Part shown: positions 1 to 7,437 of the stretch, one piece after another | Numbering within the stretch: the first letter of the stretch is position 1 | Layout of the letters: each line of letters opens with the position of its first letter | Assembly (NCBI RefSeq): GCF_000764645.1 | Contig: NZ_JRGK01000021.1 | Location: 1-48,431, forward strand | Length of the DNA stretch: 48,431 bases | Source of the DNA: Aeromonas finlandensis | GTDB taxonomy: Bacteria; Pseudomonadota; Gammaproteobacteria; Enterobacterales; Aeromonadaceae | Direction of reading: 5' to 3' | The notes under the pieces: generated by a model | What the model was told of the DNA's origin: nothing | Seen by the model: only the letters and a program-made list of their open reading frames with translations | The model's database searches: none | Position numbers and translations under genes: made by a program

Positions 1-2
1 TC

Positions 3-26
3 AACGGTCTCACCATGACCCAGTAA
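3..26 (+). CDS. Possible 3' end of an upstream gene (partial)
   Basis: The first bases can be read as the last codons of a plus-strand gene entering from the left, ending Asn-Gly-Leu-Thr-Met-Thr-Gln-stop at 24-26. A strong hairpin follows at 48-73, as expected downstream of a gene end. Seven codons are too few to identify a family, and the frame could be chance. Confidence 0.35.
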   Translation, partial: NGLTMTQ

Positions 27-47
27 CCGATCTCGTATCGATGTTTG

Positions 48-73
48 CAACGCCAGCCTTCGGGCTGGCGTTG
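48..73 (+). terminator. Strong hairpin, probable terminator of the upstream gene
   Basis: A perfect 11-bp stem (CAACGCCAGCC / GGCTGGCGTTG) closes on a TTCG tetraloop. It lies 22 bases after the putative stop at 24-26. No clear T-run follows on either strand, so termination strength is uncertain. Confidence 0.55.
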
Positions 74-101
74 TCATATCTGGTGGCGGGGATTCGGGGG
101 C

Positions 102-129
102 AAAAAAAACGGCAATCCGAAGATTGCCG
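102..129 (-). terminator. Rho-independent terminator for the asnA side (minus strand)
   Basis: Read on the minus strand, an 8-bp stem CGGCAATC / GATTGCCG with a TTCG loop is followed by eight T residues. It is a textbook intrinsic terminator. It lies about 300 bases beyond the asnA stop, with the asnA-like remnants in between. This suggests that it was once close to asnA and that the intervening DNA was added later (inference). Confidence 0.85.
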
Positions 130-326
130 GGAGGAATGTAGTGACGCGACCTTGCGTGGGTTGAGCGGGTCGCAGGGGCAAGCCCCGGTTTCGCCGCGGG
201 CCATCAGGGATGGCCACACGGCTTACAGCATGTCCGGACTGCGCTCGTTCAGTCCGCACCGCCACACACCTTCAGGGCTGACCCGCTAGCCACAGCTTGC
301 GGGTCAGACCGATGAAATCATCTTGT
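130..326 (-). other. Hairpin-rich untranslated stretch between asnA remnants and terminator
   Basis: No convincing gene is present. On the minus strand several hairpins follow one another. One is CTGACCCGC / GCGGGTCAG near 266-307. Another is CGGACT / AGTCCG around 232-254, and a perfect GGCCATC-CCT-GATGGCC lies near 199-215. They lead into the terminator at 102-129. A short stretch at 223-270 reads GVW, ten other residues, then ML-stop, the same spacing as the asnA C-terminus. It could be a third, heavily decayed asnA end. The region may be a long 3' untranslated region of asnA or a small RNA. Confidence 0.4.
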
Positions 327-404
327 TTACAGCATGCCCTGTACGGCAGCCTTCATCTCTGATGGCCAGACACCGACCTGTGCCTGTTTGTCGATATGCT
401 TTTT
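327..404 (-). pseudogene. Duplicated 3' end of asnA (remnant)
   Basis: In frame and ending in TAA, this stretch encodes 25 codons homologous to the AsnA C-terminus. The last 17 residues (from QVGVW to QGML) are identical to those of the intact gene at 433-1425. Over the final 54 bases 51 match, and the three differences are all synonymous. Farther from the stop the similarity fades (KKHIDKQAQ against KEHIGQVQ) and includes one extra codon. No start or body of a gene is present. Such a second 3' end just beyond the real one is what site-specific integration into a gene end, or recombination with a foreign asnA, would leave. Confidence 0.85.
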
Positions 405-432
405 GTGATCAGGCTCTTTGCTTCGACTGGTT

Positions 433-1425
433 TTACAGCATGCCTTGTACGGCAGCCTTCATCTCTGAGGGCCAGACACCAACCTGAACCTGCCCGATAT
501 GCTCTTTTTGCAGCAACAGCATGGCCAGACGGGATTGGCCGATGCCACCGCCGATGGTTTGCGGCATCCGCGCTGCCAGCAGATCCTGATGCCAGTCGTA
601 CTGCAGGCGATCCTCGTCGCCGGTGATGGCCAGCTGGCGGCGCAGCGCCTCGGCGTCGACCCGGATCCCCATGGAGGAGATCTCGAAGCTGTCTTGCAGC
701 ACCGGGTTCCACACCAGAATGTCACCGTTCAGACCCGCCAGACCCAGCTCGCTGTGGCTGCTCCAGTCGTCATAATCCGGGGCGCGCACATCGTGGCGCT
801 CGCCGTGGGAGAGGGCGCCACCGATGCCGATCAGGAACACGGCTCCCAGCTCTTTGGCGATGGCGCGTTCGCGCCCCTTGGCATCGAGGTCCGGGTAGCG
901 GGTCAGCAGCTCTTCGCTGTGCAGGAACTGGATCTCGGCCGGCAGGAAGGGAGTCAGCTCATGCTCGGCGCAGACCGCGCGCTCGGTGGCCTTGATGGCG
1001 GCCCAGATGCCGCGCACGGTTTCCTGCAGATAGGCCAGATCGCGGCGCTCGCTCGGCATTACTTTCTCCCAGTCCCACTGATCCACGTAGACGGAGTGGA
1101 TGGGGGTGAGCTTGTCTTCGTCCGGACGCAGCGCCTTCATGTGGGTGTAGATCCCTTCACCCGGGCCGAACCCGAAGCGACCCAGGGTCTGGCGCTTCCA
1201 TTTGGCCAGTGAATGCACCACTTCGTAGCTGTGCTCCGGCAGGGTTTTCACTTTGACCTGCACTGCATTCTCGTGGCCAGAGAGGTTGTCCTGAGTGCCA
1301 TCACCCACCCGGCTCAGAATGGGGGCTTGCACCTCCATCAGGCCCAGTTGCTGGGCGAGTTGGCGGGAGAACATCTCTTTGACAAAGCTGATCTGCTGTT
1401 GGCTGCGAATGTAGTGCTGTTTCAT
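433..1425 (-). CDS. asnA: Aspartate-ammonia ligase (asparagine synthetase A)
   Basis: AsnA makes asparagine from aspartate, ammonia and ATP in the cytoplasm, going through an aspartyl-adenylate like the class II tRNA synthetases to which it is related. The product is 330 residues, the usual length for E. coli-type AsnA. It begins [19 protein letters not shown] and contains the family stretches [18 protein letters not shown] and [14 protein letters not shown] near the C-terminus. The ATG at 1425 was chosen over longer in-frame starts because AGGAA sits about six bases upstream and the homologous N-terminus starts there. It is transcribed divergently from asnC, its expected regulator. A second copy of its 3' end lies just downstream. 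Confidence 0.97.
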   Translation of the reverse strand: MKQHYIRSQQQISFVKEMFSRQLAQQLGLMEVQAPILSRVGDGTQDNLSGHENAVQVKVKTLPEHSYEVVHSLAKWKRQTLGRFGFGPGEGIYTHMKALRPDEDKLTPIHSVYVDQWDWEKVMPSERRDLAYLQETVRGIWAAIKATERAVCAEHELTPFLPAEIQFLHSEELLTRYPDLDAKGRERAIAKELGAVFLIGIGGALSHGERHDVRAPDYDDWSSHSELGLAGLNGDILVWNPVLQDSFEISSMGIRVDAEALRRQLAITGDEDRLQYDWHQDLLAARMPQTIGGGIGQSRLAMLLLQKEHIGQVQVGVWPSEMKAAVQGML

Positions 1426-1579
1426 GCTGAATTCCTGTTTCAAACCCCGTTGGATGTGGTGATTCTTCAACGGAATGACTACTAAATTCAATATTCGATA
1501 ATAGAAATAGGCTTTGTGTGTTTTTTTCTTCAAAATAAGCCGTTATTTAATGAGGTATCGTCAACGGGAGTGCAAAAAA
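1426..1579. promoter_or_regulatory. Divergent asnA/asnC control region
   Basis: This AT-rich 154-base gap separates asnA (minus) from asnC (plus) and must hold both promoters. In related bacteria AsnC binds here, activating asnA when asparagine is scarce and repressing itself. Candidate elements are the A/T-rich segments around 1480-1510 and 1535-1555. No single operator can be assigned with confidence from sequence alone. Confidence 0.6.
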
Positions 1580-2041
1580 ATGCCGGAAAATTACCGGATC
1601 GATAATCTCGATCAGGCCATCCTTACCGCTCTGATGGAGAATGCGCGGATCCCTTACGCCGAACTGGCGAAACAACTGGCTGTCAGCCCGGGCACCATCC
1701 ATGTGCGGGTGGAGAAGATGAAGCAGGCGGGGATCATCGAGGGGACGCGGGTGCAGGTGAACGCTAAGAAGCTGGGCTATGACGTCTGCTGCTTTATCGG
1801 GATCAATCTGAAGAGCGCCAAGGATTACCCCTCGGCGCTGGCCAAGTTGCAGGCGCTGGACGAGGTGGTGGAGGCTTACTACACCACGGGTCACTACAGC
1901 ATCTTCATGAAGGTGATGACCCGCTCCATCGATGAGCTGCAGATAGTGCTGATCAACAAGATCCAGACCATCGACGAGATCCAGTCCACTGAAACTCTGA
2001 TCTCGCTGCAAAACCCGATCCTGCGGGATGTGAAGCCCTGA
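1580..2041 (+). CDS. asnC: AsnC, Lrp-family regulator of asparagine synthesis
   Basis: A 153-residue Lrp/AsnC-type transcription factor. An N-terminal winged helix-turn-helix (about residues 5-60, including AELAKQLAVSPGTIHVRVEK) is followed by a C-terminal effector-binding and oligomerisation domain with KSAKDYPSALAKL and EAYYTTGHYSIF. It closely resembles E. coli AsnC (152 residues), which senses asparagine and controls asnA. The ATG at 1580 is preceded by GGGAG and matches the homologous start; an upstream in-frame extension to 1514 has no support. It is divergent from asnA. It ends nine bases before the converging solute-binding protein gene. Confidence 0.96.
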   Translation: MPENYRIDNLDQAILTALMENARIPYAELAKQLAVSPGTIHVRVEKMKQAGIIEGTRVQVNAKKLGYDVCCFIGINLKSAKDYPSALAKLQALDEVVEAYYTTGHYSIFMKVMTRSIDELQIVLINKIQTIDEIQSTETLISLQNPILRDVKP

Positions 2042-2049
2042 CCCGTTGA

Positions 2050-2814
2050 TCAGGGTTCGATATAGGGGATGGCGTACTTGTCGTAGAGGGCCTTGAGGCT
2101 GCCGTTGCGCTTCATGCGCAGCAGCTCGGCATCGTAGGCGGCCATCTGGGCCGGGGTGTTCTTGTCCGCTTTAGCGCGGGCCCAGGTGTTGAAGTAGGGG
2201 CTGCTCTTGAGCGGTTTGGGCAGGTAGTCGAGCTTGCCTTCCAGTCCCTCCTCCTTGATCTGGGTGAAGGCGGTGACCAGCGGCATGGGCACGGTATCGA
2301 TCCGTCCGGCCAGCAGTTTGCGCAGTTGCAGCTGGTTCATTGTGACCTCCTGAAACTGATAGGTCGGGTCGGTCATGGCCGCTGCCAGTTCAGGGGTATA
2401 GGAGAAATCCTTGGTCACGCCGATGCGCCAGGGTTTGAGATCGGCCAGCGTCTCGTAGCGGATCTTCAACAGGTCTGCCTTGCGCACGAAGAAGTGCCAG
2501 CTGTGGCGGATATGGGCCTGTAGGGGGTAGATGAGATAGCGCTCCCGCTCCGCCTTGTAGGAGTGGGTCATCACCACATCGCAGGCGCCGGTTTCGGCAT
2601 TGCGGGTGAGACGGGCGGCGGAATCGGCCAGTTCGATCCGAAAGGGCGTCGCCAGCTTGTCGAAGATGGTGGTGATGATCTCGATATCGAGTCCGCGGGG
2701 TTTCTGATCGGCATCGAGAAACTTGAGCGGGGGCTCCACAGTGCCGCAGATCACCAGCTCTTTGGCGGGCAACCCGAGTGGAAACAGCAACCAAAACAGG
2801 GGGATCACACGCAA
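2050..2814 (-). CDS. Periplasmic solute-binding protein, family 3 (amino-acid type)
   Basis: Resembles extracellular solute-binding proteins of family 3, which capture small polar ligands in the periplasm. After a short hydrophobic export signal (residues 3-16, ending near LPAKEL), it shows the typical opening LVICGTVEPPLKF, then RGLDIEIITTIFDKL, a hinge region, and a C-terminal lobe ending KALYDKYAIPYIEP. The start chosen is TTG at 2814, which has AGGAG seven bases upstream. GTG at 2808 is the alternative and gives a slightly shorter signal. The product is 254 residues. No permease or ATPase gene is adjacent, so it may be an orphan binding protein or sensor-like; the ligand cannot be told. 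Confidence 0.8.
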   Translation of the reverse strand: MRVIPLFWLLFPLGLPAKELVICGTVEPPLKFLDADQKPRGLDIEIITTIFDKLATPFRIELADSAARLTRNAETGACDVVMTHSYKAERERYLIYPLQAHIRHSWHFFVRKADLLKIRYETLADLKPWRIGVTKDFSYTPELAAAMTDPTYQFQEVTMNQLQLRKLLAGRIDTVPMPLVTAFTQIKEEGLEGKLDYLPKPLKSSPYFNTWARAKADKNTPAQMAAYDAELLRMKRNGSLKALYDKYAIPYIEP

Positions 2815-2901
2815 ACTACGTCTCCTGAGCCCGTTTGAAGATATTCCAGGACCTGATTCCAGTATATTGGGTAGCAACTGATCCGTGAGAAGCGACTGTT
2901 T

Positions 2902-3438
2902 ATGGCAAACCCAGAAATCGAGAGCCCGCTGGACGGGATAGACAAGTTGACCGTCTCGCTCTACCGCCTTGGCTTGAGTGCGGCCGCCCTGCTGCTGCTT
3001 TGCCGCGGCGCGGCGTTGCTGAGCGGGATGACACTGCTCCCGTCGGCACAATGGTTGATGTTGCTGGCAGTGGCAAGCGCTATCTACGGCTTCTCGCTAC
3101 ATATCTACGACAAGCGGATACGCCTGATCCTGCAGGGATTTGGTTGGGGGGCGCTGGCGCTGGCTGCGGTGGGGGCGCCGGATGCGCTGGTACTGGGGGC
3201 TGCGCTGGCGACCCTCTCCGGGCTGGCGTTCAAGGAGCAGTTTTGCTTCGCCATTCCCGGTATCAGGCTGGTGCCCATACTGCTGCCGCTGTTGTGGCTG
3301 CTGGAGTGGTTGCGGGTGGAGTGGGCCGCCGCGCTGGTGGCGCTGGTCTGCGGGGCCCTGTTGACCTTGCTGGCGCTGGCAAAATGGCGGATGCCCCTGC
3401 ACTTTGATATCGGTGACAAGGGGCGTTACCAGATTTAG
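2902..3438 (+). CDS. DUF2301-like integral membrane protein
   Basis: A 178-residue polytopic membrane protein with about six hydrophobic segments (for example residues 26-45, 48-65, 75-90, 92-110, 123-138 and 141-160). The loop sequence around LAFKEQFCFAIPGIRLVPI is reminiscent of the DUF2301 family, whose function is unknown; this assignment is from memory of the family pattern and is not certain. The ATG at 2902 has only a weak purine-rich site upstream. The gene is divergent from the solute-binding protein. Its stop overlaps the stop of the converging CBS-domain gene by three bases. Confidence 0.7.
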   Translation: MANPEIESPLDGIDKLTVSLYRLGLSAAALLLLCRGAALLSGMTLLPSAQWLMLLAVASAIYGFSLHIYDKRIRLILQGFGWGALALAAVGAPDALVLGAALATLSGLAFKEQFCFAIPGIRLVPILLPLLWLLEWLRVEWAAALVALVCGALLTLLALAKWRMPLHFDIGDKGRYQI

Positions 3439-3839
3439 GTCTGCTGGCACACCTTCATCTGCTGGTTGAGGACCTGCATCACCTGACGGCGGCTGATGAT
3501 GCCGATCACCTTGCCCTGTTGCAGCACCGGGTAGATCTTGGGCTTGGCGTCGGCCATCTGGCGGGCCAGCTCCAGAATGCTCTCATCCGGCCCGACCGAG
3601 AGGGGCGTGCGGTTCATCAGATCTTCCACCCGGGTGCGGGTGTCGCAGTGGTAGCTGCCGGTGAGCAGGCTGGGGATGCAATCCTGCTCCGAGAGAAAGC
3701 CGATCAGCCGTTTCTGCTCATCCAGCACCGGCAGGCCGCCAAGGCCGGATTGATGCAGGCGATCCAGTGCCTCGGCCAGGCCGAGTCCGGCAGTGAGAGA
3801 GTGGGTCAGGCGACCCATGTGGTGGTGAACTTTCAGCAT
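3435..3839 (-). CDS. CBS-domain protein
   Basis: A 134-residue cytoplasmic protein made almost wholly of two CBS motifs. The first is at about residues 10-60 (GLGGLPVLDEQKRLIGFLSEQD) and the second at about 73-128 (DLMNRTPLSVGPDESI, then KIYPVLQQGKVIGIISRRQV). A CBS pair usually binds adenosine nucleotides and tunes a partner protein. No enzyme or transporter domain is fused here, so it is a free-standing regulatory module of unknown partner. The ATG at 3839 gives the family-like start MLKVHHHMG; a longer in-frame start at 3872 lacks support. Confidence 0.85.
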   Translation of the reverse strand: MLKVHHHMGRLTHSLTAGLGLAEALDRLHQSGLGGLPVLDEQKRLIGFLSEQDCIPSLLTGSYHCDTRTRVEDLMNRTPLSVGPDESILELARQMADAKPKIYPVLQQGKVIGIISRRQVMQVLNQQMKVCQQT

Positions 3840-4001
3840 GGTGGTCACTCTGCAAGAGGGGAATGCCACCACTATGACGCGGGTGGGTGGCCCGCGACCA
3901 ATGGCTTGTGCCGCAGGGATTGATAGGCACCGGCCATCGGCGGTGATCCGCGGGCAGGCGGGCTTCGTTCATGCAAGACCATGAAAGGGAAAGGAGATCG
4001 T

Positions 4002-4706
4002 ATGCGTGCATTGGTAACGGGCTGCGGCCGTCGACTCGGATTTTATCTCTGTGAACAGCTGGTGGCTGCGGGCTGGCAGGTGACGGGCAGCTATCGCAGC
4101 GAGCGGCCGGAGCTGGCCATGCTGGCGGCGCTGGGGGTCGAGCTGGTGCAGGCGGATTTTGGCCGGGAAGAGGACGTTGGCAAGCTGATCGCCGTGCTGG
4201 CAGTCCATCAAGATCTGGAACTGGTGATCCACAACGCCTCGGCTTTCGAGCCGCAGGCGGCAGATCCAGTGGCGCAACTGGCCCAGTTCGAGCAGTTCTA
4301 CCGGGTGCATATGGCGGCCCCCTTCCAGCTTAACCGGGCGCTGGCGCCACAGCTGGCCAGCAATCCCAACGCCAGCATCATTCACATCACCGATATCTAT
4401 ATCCATGCTCCGGCCCCCCGTTTTGCAAGCTATGTAGCGACCAAGGCGGGAGCCCATTCGCTGGCCATGAGCTTTGCCCGCGAGCTGGCGCCCACGGTGC
4501 GGGTCAACACCATAGAGCCGGGGCCGATCCTGTTTCTCGATGAACATGATGAGAGCTGGCGCCAGCAGGTGTTGGCGAAAACACCGCTGGCGCGGGAGGG
4601 GGGGCTTGAGCCTATCTGGCAGGCGGTGCAGCTACTGATGGGGAACAGTTATATGACAGGGGCCAGCATCAAGGTGGATGGCGGGCGCGCTCTGGCTGAG
4701 CTGTGA
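4002..4706 (+). CDS. folM: Dihydromonapterin reductase FolM (short-chain dehydrogenase)
   Basis: A 234-residue NADPH-dependent short-chain dehydrogenase that reduces dihydromonapterin (and weakly dihydrofolate) to the tetrahydro form in the cytoplasm. The N-terminal nucleotide-binding motif is GCGRRLG, matching the GGGRRIG of E. coli FolM rather than the usual TGxxxGxG. Other markers are the IHNASAFEP segment, the catalytic Tyr-x3-Lys in SYVATKAGAHS, LAPTVRVNTIEPGPILF, and the C-terminal TGASIKVDGGRAL. The ATG at 4002 is preceded by AAGGAG. It converges on a folK-like gene and overlaps it by 75 bases, which links both to pterin metabolism. Confidence 0.88.
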   Translation: MRALVTGCGRRLGFYLCEQLVAAGWQVTGSYRSERPELAMLAALGVELVQADFGREEDVGKLIAVLAVHQDLELVIHNASAFEPQAADPVAQLAQFEQFYRVHMAAPFQLNRALAPQLASNPNASIIHITDIYIHAPAPRFASYVATKAGAHSLAMSFARELAPTVRVNTIEPGPILFLDEHDESWRQQVLAKTPLAREGGLEPIWQAVQLLMGNSYMTGASIKVDGGRALAEL

Positions 4707-5192
4707 GCTGGCATCCAGAGTGGTTGGCGCCAGCCCGATCTGTTGCACAATCACGGTTTTGCCTGATCCGACGGGCAATTCCAGCTGCAGCGCTACTTTG
4801 GGGTCGTGCACTTCACCATGGCCGTACAGCTCGGCCAGTAGCTCCGCCAGATAGGAATCGACCTCGGTCGTGGCAAAGTCACCGTCTGTGCTGTTGGCCA
4901 GAATATCGATGTCGAGCGGCCGGTCGTGCACCTTGCAGAGTGGATCGCTGCGATCCCGGCCGTGAGCCACTTCGAGGGCGACAAAGCGCTGCTTGAGGTG
5001 GGCGGCATCGAGCCGGCTCTCCATCACCAGCAGGCAGTTGAGAAAGTCGTGGCTGGAGTGCATTCCCACCGGCTTGGTGCGGATCACCGAACTCAGCTGC
5101 AGGGAGCCGAAGTGCGCAAGCAGCTCATCCAGTGCTTTGCTGACATGGAGCTCGGGCTCGAGATTGGAACCAATGCTACACAGATAGAACAT
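4632..5192 (-). CDS. FolK-like 6-hydroxymethyl-dihydropterin pyrophosphokinase homologue
   Basis: A 186-residue protein of the HPPK (FolK) family, which transfers pyrophosphate from ATP to 6-hydroxymethyl-dihydropterin in folate synthesis. It shows SIGSNLEPE at residues 6-14, the FLNC segment near 50, and RPLDIDIL near 97-104, the last carrying the two metal-binding aspartates. The usual downstream signature (PHPR then R-x-F) is not recognisable, and the C-terminal 40 residues look unlike FolK. Its last 75 bases are antisense to the conserved end of folM. The ATG at 5192 has AAGGACGG upstream. It could be a second, specialised or partly decayed HPPK; a normal folK would be expected elsewhere. 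Confidence 0.72.
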   Translation of the reverse strand: MFYLCSIGSNLEPELHVSKALDELLAHFGSLQLSSVIRTKPVGMHSSHDFLNCLLVMESRLDAAHLKQRFVALEVAHGRDRSDPLCKVHDRPLDIDILANSTDGDFATTEVDSYLAELLAELYGHGEVHDPKVALQLELPVGSGKTVIVQQIGLAPTTLDASSQLSQSAPAIHLDAGPCHITVPHQ

Positions 5193-5316
5193 GCTTACCG
5201 TCCTTTGGTTGGGCTCATCTGAAATGTATACGCAGCTCACGGTTATCGGATTAACTATGGCTTAACATTCTATTATCTATTGTGATCCGGCACTGATTGG
5301 CAGAAAGGAGGTTTGC

Positions 5317-5409
5317 ATGAGTGTGGAGCTGAAATGGGCGCTGTTGACCGCCTCGGGAGCGTTGGCGATGATCCTGACCATCTGTCTGGCCTCTGTCGCG
5401 TTGGCGTGA
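5317..5409 (+). CDS. Small membrane protein, 30 residues
   Basis: A short ORF starts at ATG 5317 behind a strong ribosome-binding site (AAAGGAGG, six bases before the ATG). It starts MSVELKWALL and ends LASVALA, with a single hydrophobic stretch from about residue 8 to the end. That fits a one-span inner-membrane peptide. A good intrinsic terminator follows 22 bases after the stop, so it seems to be its own transcription unit between the folK-like gene and glrK. I do not recognise the family. Confidence 0.65.
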   Translation: MSVELKWALLTASGALAMILTICLASVALA

Positions 5410-5431
5410 ATCACCACAATCCAGATAATCC

Positions 5432-5461
5432 AAACCGGCCCGTTGGCCGGTTTTGTTTTTT
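5432..5461 (+). terminator. Rho-independent terminator after the small ORF
   Basis: A 9-bp stem AAACCGGCC / GGCCGGTTT with a CGTT loop runs into TTTTGTTTTTT. It ends the small-ORF unit 48 bases before the glrK start, so glrK probably has its own promoter or depends on read-through. Confidence 0.85.
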
Positions 5462-5509
5462 GGGGCGGTGCGGCTATGCTGGCGCACCGGTGAGAATGCA
5501 AGAGACGAG

Positions 5510-6913
5510 ATGATGACCAAGGTTCGCCCACGCTCCCTGCTGCAGGTGGTATTGATGGGATTCATGCTGGTATTGATGCCGCTGGGCGGCATGATCTGGC
5601 ACAACAGCACAGCCCTTGCCCACCTCAGCCAGCTCACCAGCGACGAGATGGAACGGGCGGTCAAGGATACCCGCCGTGCCACCCTGCTGACGGCACAAGC
5701 CATCGATATTGAACGCACCTTGCGCCGCTTCGCGGTGCTGGGGGATCGCCGCAGCCTCACCAGCTATCAGCTGCAACTCGATGGTTATCGGACCTTGTTG
5801 GCAGAGCACCGCAACTCTATCTCCGACGGCCAGCTCTACAGCGGGCTTGATCAGGGGCTTGCCTGGCTCTCCAGCCTGCAGGATGCCGCGCTGGCCCGGG
5901 CGGCAGTGGCGGGTGACAAGCTTGAACAGTTCAATAATGCTAACGCGCAGTTGGAAGTGATCACTCGCAGCCGGGTTGACGAACACATGGATCGGGTTCG
6001 GCTCACCATCGCCGGACTGACCAAAGAGCTCTGGTGGGTGAGCGGCGCCGTGGCGGCCCTCAGCCTGCTGATGGTCTTTATCTTCACCTACCTCATCATC
6101 CACCCGGTACGACAGATTGAGTCGCGCATCTTGAGCCTGGGCGCCGGGGTCGAGCCCGATCCTCACCCGGTCGATGGCCCCGCCGAGCTGGTGGTGCTGG
6201 GGGAGCGGATCCTCTGGCTGCACGACAAACTCAAGGAGCTGGAGCTGCAGAAATACCAGTTCCTGCGCCATGTTTCCCACGAGCTGAAGACCCCGCTGGC
6301 GGTACTGCGAGAGGGGTCGGATCTGCTCTGCGAGCAGCTGGTTGGCCCGCTCACCCCGGATCAGCTGGAGATTTGCCAGATGCTTGATGAAAACAGCCGC
6401 CGGCTGCAGACCCTGATCGAGCGGCTGCTCGACTTCAACCGTCTCAGCCAGCAGGAGGCCTTCGAGCTGGAGCCGGTTCAGCTCAACCCCATACTCGCCC
6501 AGCTGGTTGCCGAATACCGGCTGGCATTGGAGTCCAAGCAGATCCGTGTACACTTGCCGGTCGAGTCAGTGACCCTGTGGGCGGAGTCTTATCGGTTGAG
6601 ATTGATCCTCGATAACCTCTTCTCCAACGCCGTCAGTTATGGTGCCCGCGGAGGCAATATCTGGATCCGGGCCAGGCAGGATGAACAGGAGAGCTGGCTG
6701 GAAGTGGCCAACGAGGGGCCAGAGATCCCCGCGGCCGATCAGCAACGAATTTTTGAACCCTTCGAGCAGGGCAGCACAGTGCGGCAAGGTCTCTTGAAAG
6801 GCTCTGGCATGGGCCTCTCCATCGCCCGCGAGTCTGCCAACAGCCTGGGAGGGGAACTGGTTCTGGTACAGGATGAACAGGCGGATGTCTGCTTCAGGTT
6901 GACGTTGAAATGA
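5510..6913 (+). CDS. glrK: Sensor histidine kinase GlrK/QseE
   Basis: A 467-residue membrane-bound sensor kinase, close to the 475 of E. coli GlrK (QseE). Transmembrane segments lie at about residues 9-30 and 178-200, with a periplasmic sensor region between. A HAMP-like linker follows. The phosphorylated histidine is in HVSHELKTPLAVL (about residue 260). The ATP-binding domain has NLFSNAVSYG and GSGMGLSIA. The start at 5510 is the first of two adjacent ATGs. The stop overlaps the qseG start (ATGA), so kinase, lipoprotein and regulator form one operon. In E. coli this system responds to envelope conditions and controls the glmY small RNA. Confidence 0.9.
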   Translation: MMTKVRPRSLLQVVLMGFMLVLMPLGGMIWHNSTALAHLSQLTSDEMERAVKDTRRATLLTAQAIDIERTLRRFAVLGDRRSLTSYQLQLDGYRTLLAEHRNSISDGQLYSGLDQGLAWLSSLQDAALARAAVAGDKLEQFNNANAQLEVITRSRVDEHMDRVRLTIAGLTKELWWVSGAVAALSLLMVFIFTYLIIHPVRQIESRILSLGAGVEPDPHPVDGPAELVVLGERILWLHDKLKELELQKYQFLRHVSHELKTPLAVLREGSDLLCEQLVGPLTPDQLEICQMLDENSRRLQTLIERLLDFNRLSQQEAFELEPVQLNPILAQLVAEYRLALESKQIRVHLPVESVTLWAESYRLRLILDNLFSNAVSYGARGGNIWIRARQDEQESWLEVANEGPEIPAADQQRIFEPFEQGSTVRQGLLKGSGMGLSIARESANSLGGELVLVQDEQADVCFRLTLK

Positions 6914-7437
6914 GGACTATGAAGATACAACGCGTATTTCCAGCTCTGATGGCAGGGCTGCTCGCGGGTTGCTCCTTGCTGCCGCAACAGGCGCAGCGGG
7001 AGTCCTCCGATATCGCTTTTGCCAAGCGGATGGAGTTTGCCAACAAGGAGATGCAGGTGCGTCTGCAATACTCCGACTGGTTGCTGGCCAGTCACCCCCA
7101 GCAACGGGTGCAGGAGCGTCAGCGGCTGAAAGGGGCCGACGATCTGGAGAGCCGTGTCAGTCTGGCGATGGTGGATTCCCACCCTGCTGAGTCGGTGGCC
7201 AATCGTACCGCCGGTCTGGCGCGCCTGAAGAAGATGCTGCCCGAACTGGGTCTCGATGCGCAGGCCTTTTTGCGCAGTTGGATCGCCCTCGGCGAACAGC
7301 TGCTGGCTCGCGACAGCCGGCGCGATGACCAGAGTCAGGAGATCCAGCGGCTGCGCCGCCAGATCGAACAGCTCTCTGCCATCGATGAACAGCTGAATCA
7401 GCGCAAACTGAACGAGCATCGTGAGGTAGTACCATGA
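6910..7437 (+). CDS. qseG: QseG-like outer-membrane lipoprotein
   Basis: A 175-residue predicted lipoprotein. The N-terminal signal ends in a lipobox, LLAGC, with the lipidated cysteine at residue 21, followed by SLLPQQAQ. The mature part is charged and helical, and its C-terminus (residues 130-170) is likely a coiled coil. It sits between glrK and glrR, overlapping both by four bases, exactly where qseG is found in enteric bacteria. There QseG interacts with the GlrK sensor. The start at 6910 overlaps the glrK stop; an in-frame ATG at 6919 is an alternative. Confidence 0.82.
   Translation: MRTMKIQRVFPALMAGLLAGCSLLPQQAQRESSDIAFAKRMEFANKEMQVRLQYSDWLLASHPQQRVQERQRLKGADDLESRVSLAMVDSHPAESVANRTAGLARLKKMLPELGLDAQAFLRSWIALGEQLLARDSRRDDQSQEIQRLRRQIEQLSAIDEQLNQRKLNEHREVVP

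Noticed and set aside
1..430. A complete mobile element at the asnA 3' end
   Set aside because: Only repeated gene ends and hairpins are present. There is no integrase, transposase or element body.
5290..5316. Possible sigma54 promoter (TTGGCA...TTTGCA) before the small ORF at 5317
   Set aside because: GG and GC are separated by 14 bases instead of 10, so the spacing rules it out. The GGAGG inside it is better explained as the ribosome-binding site.
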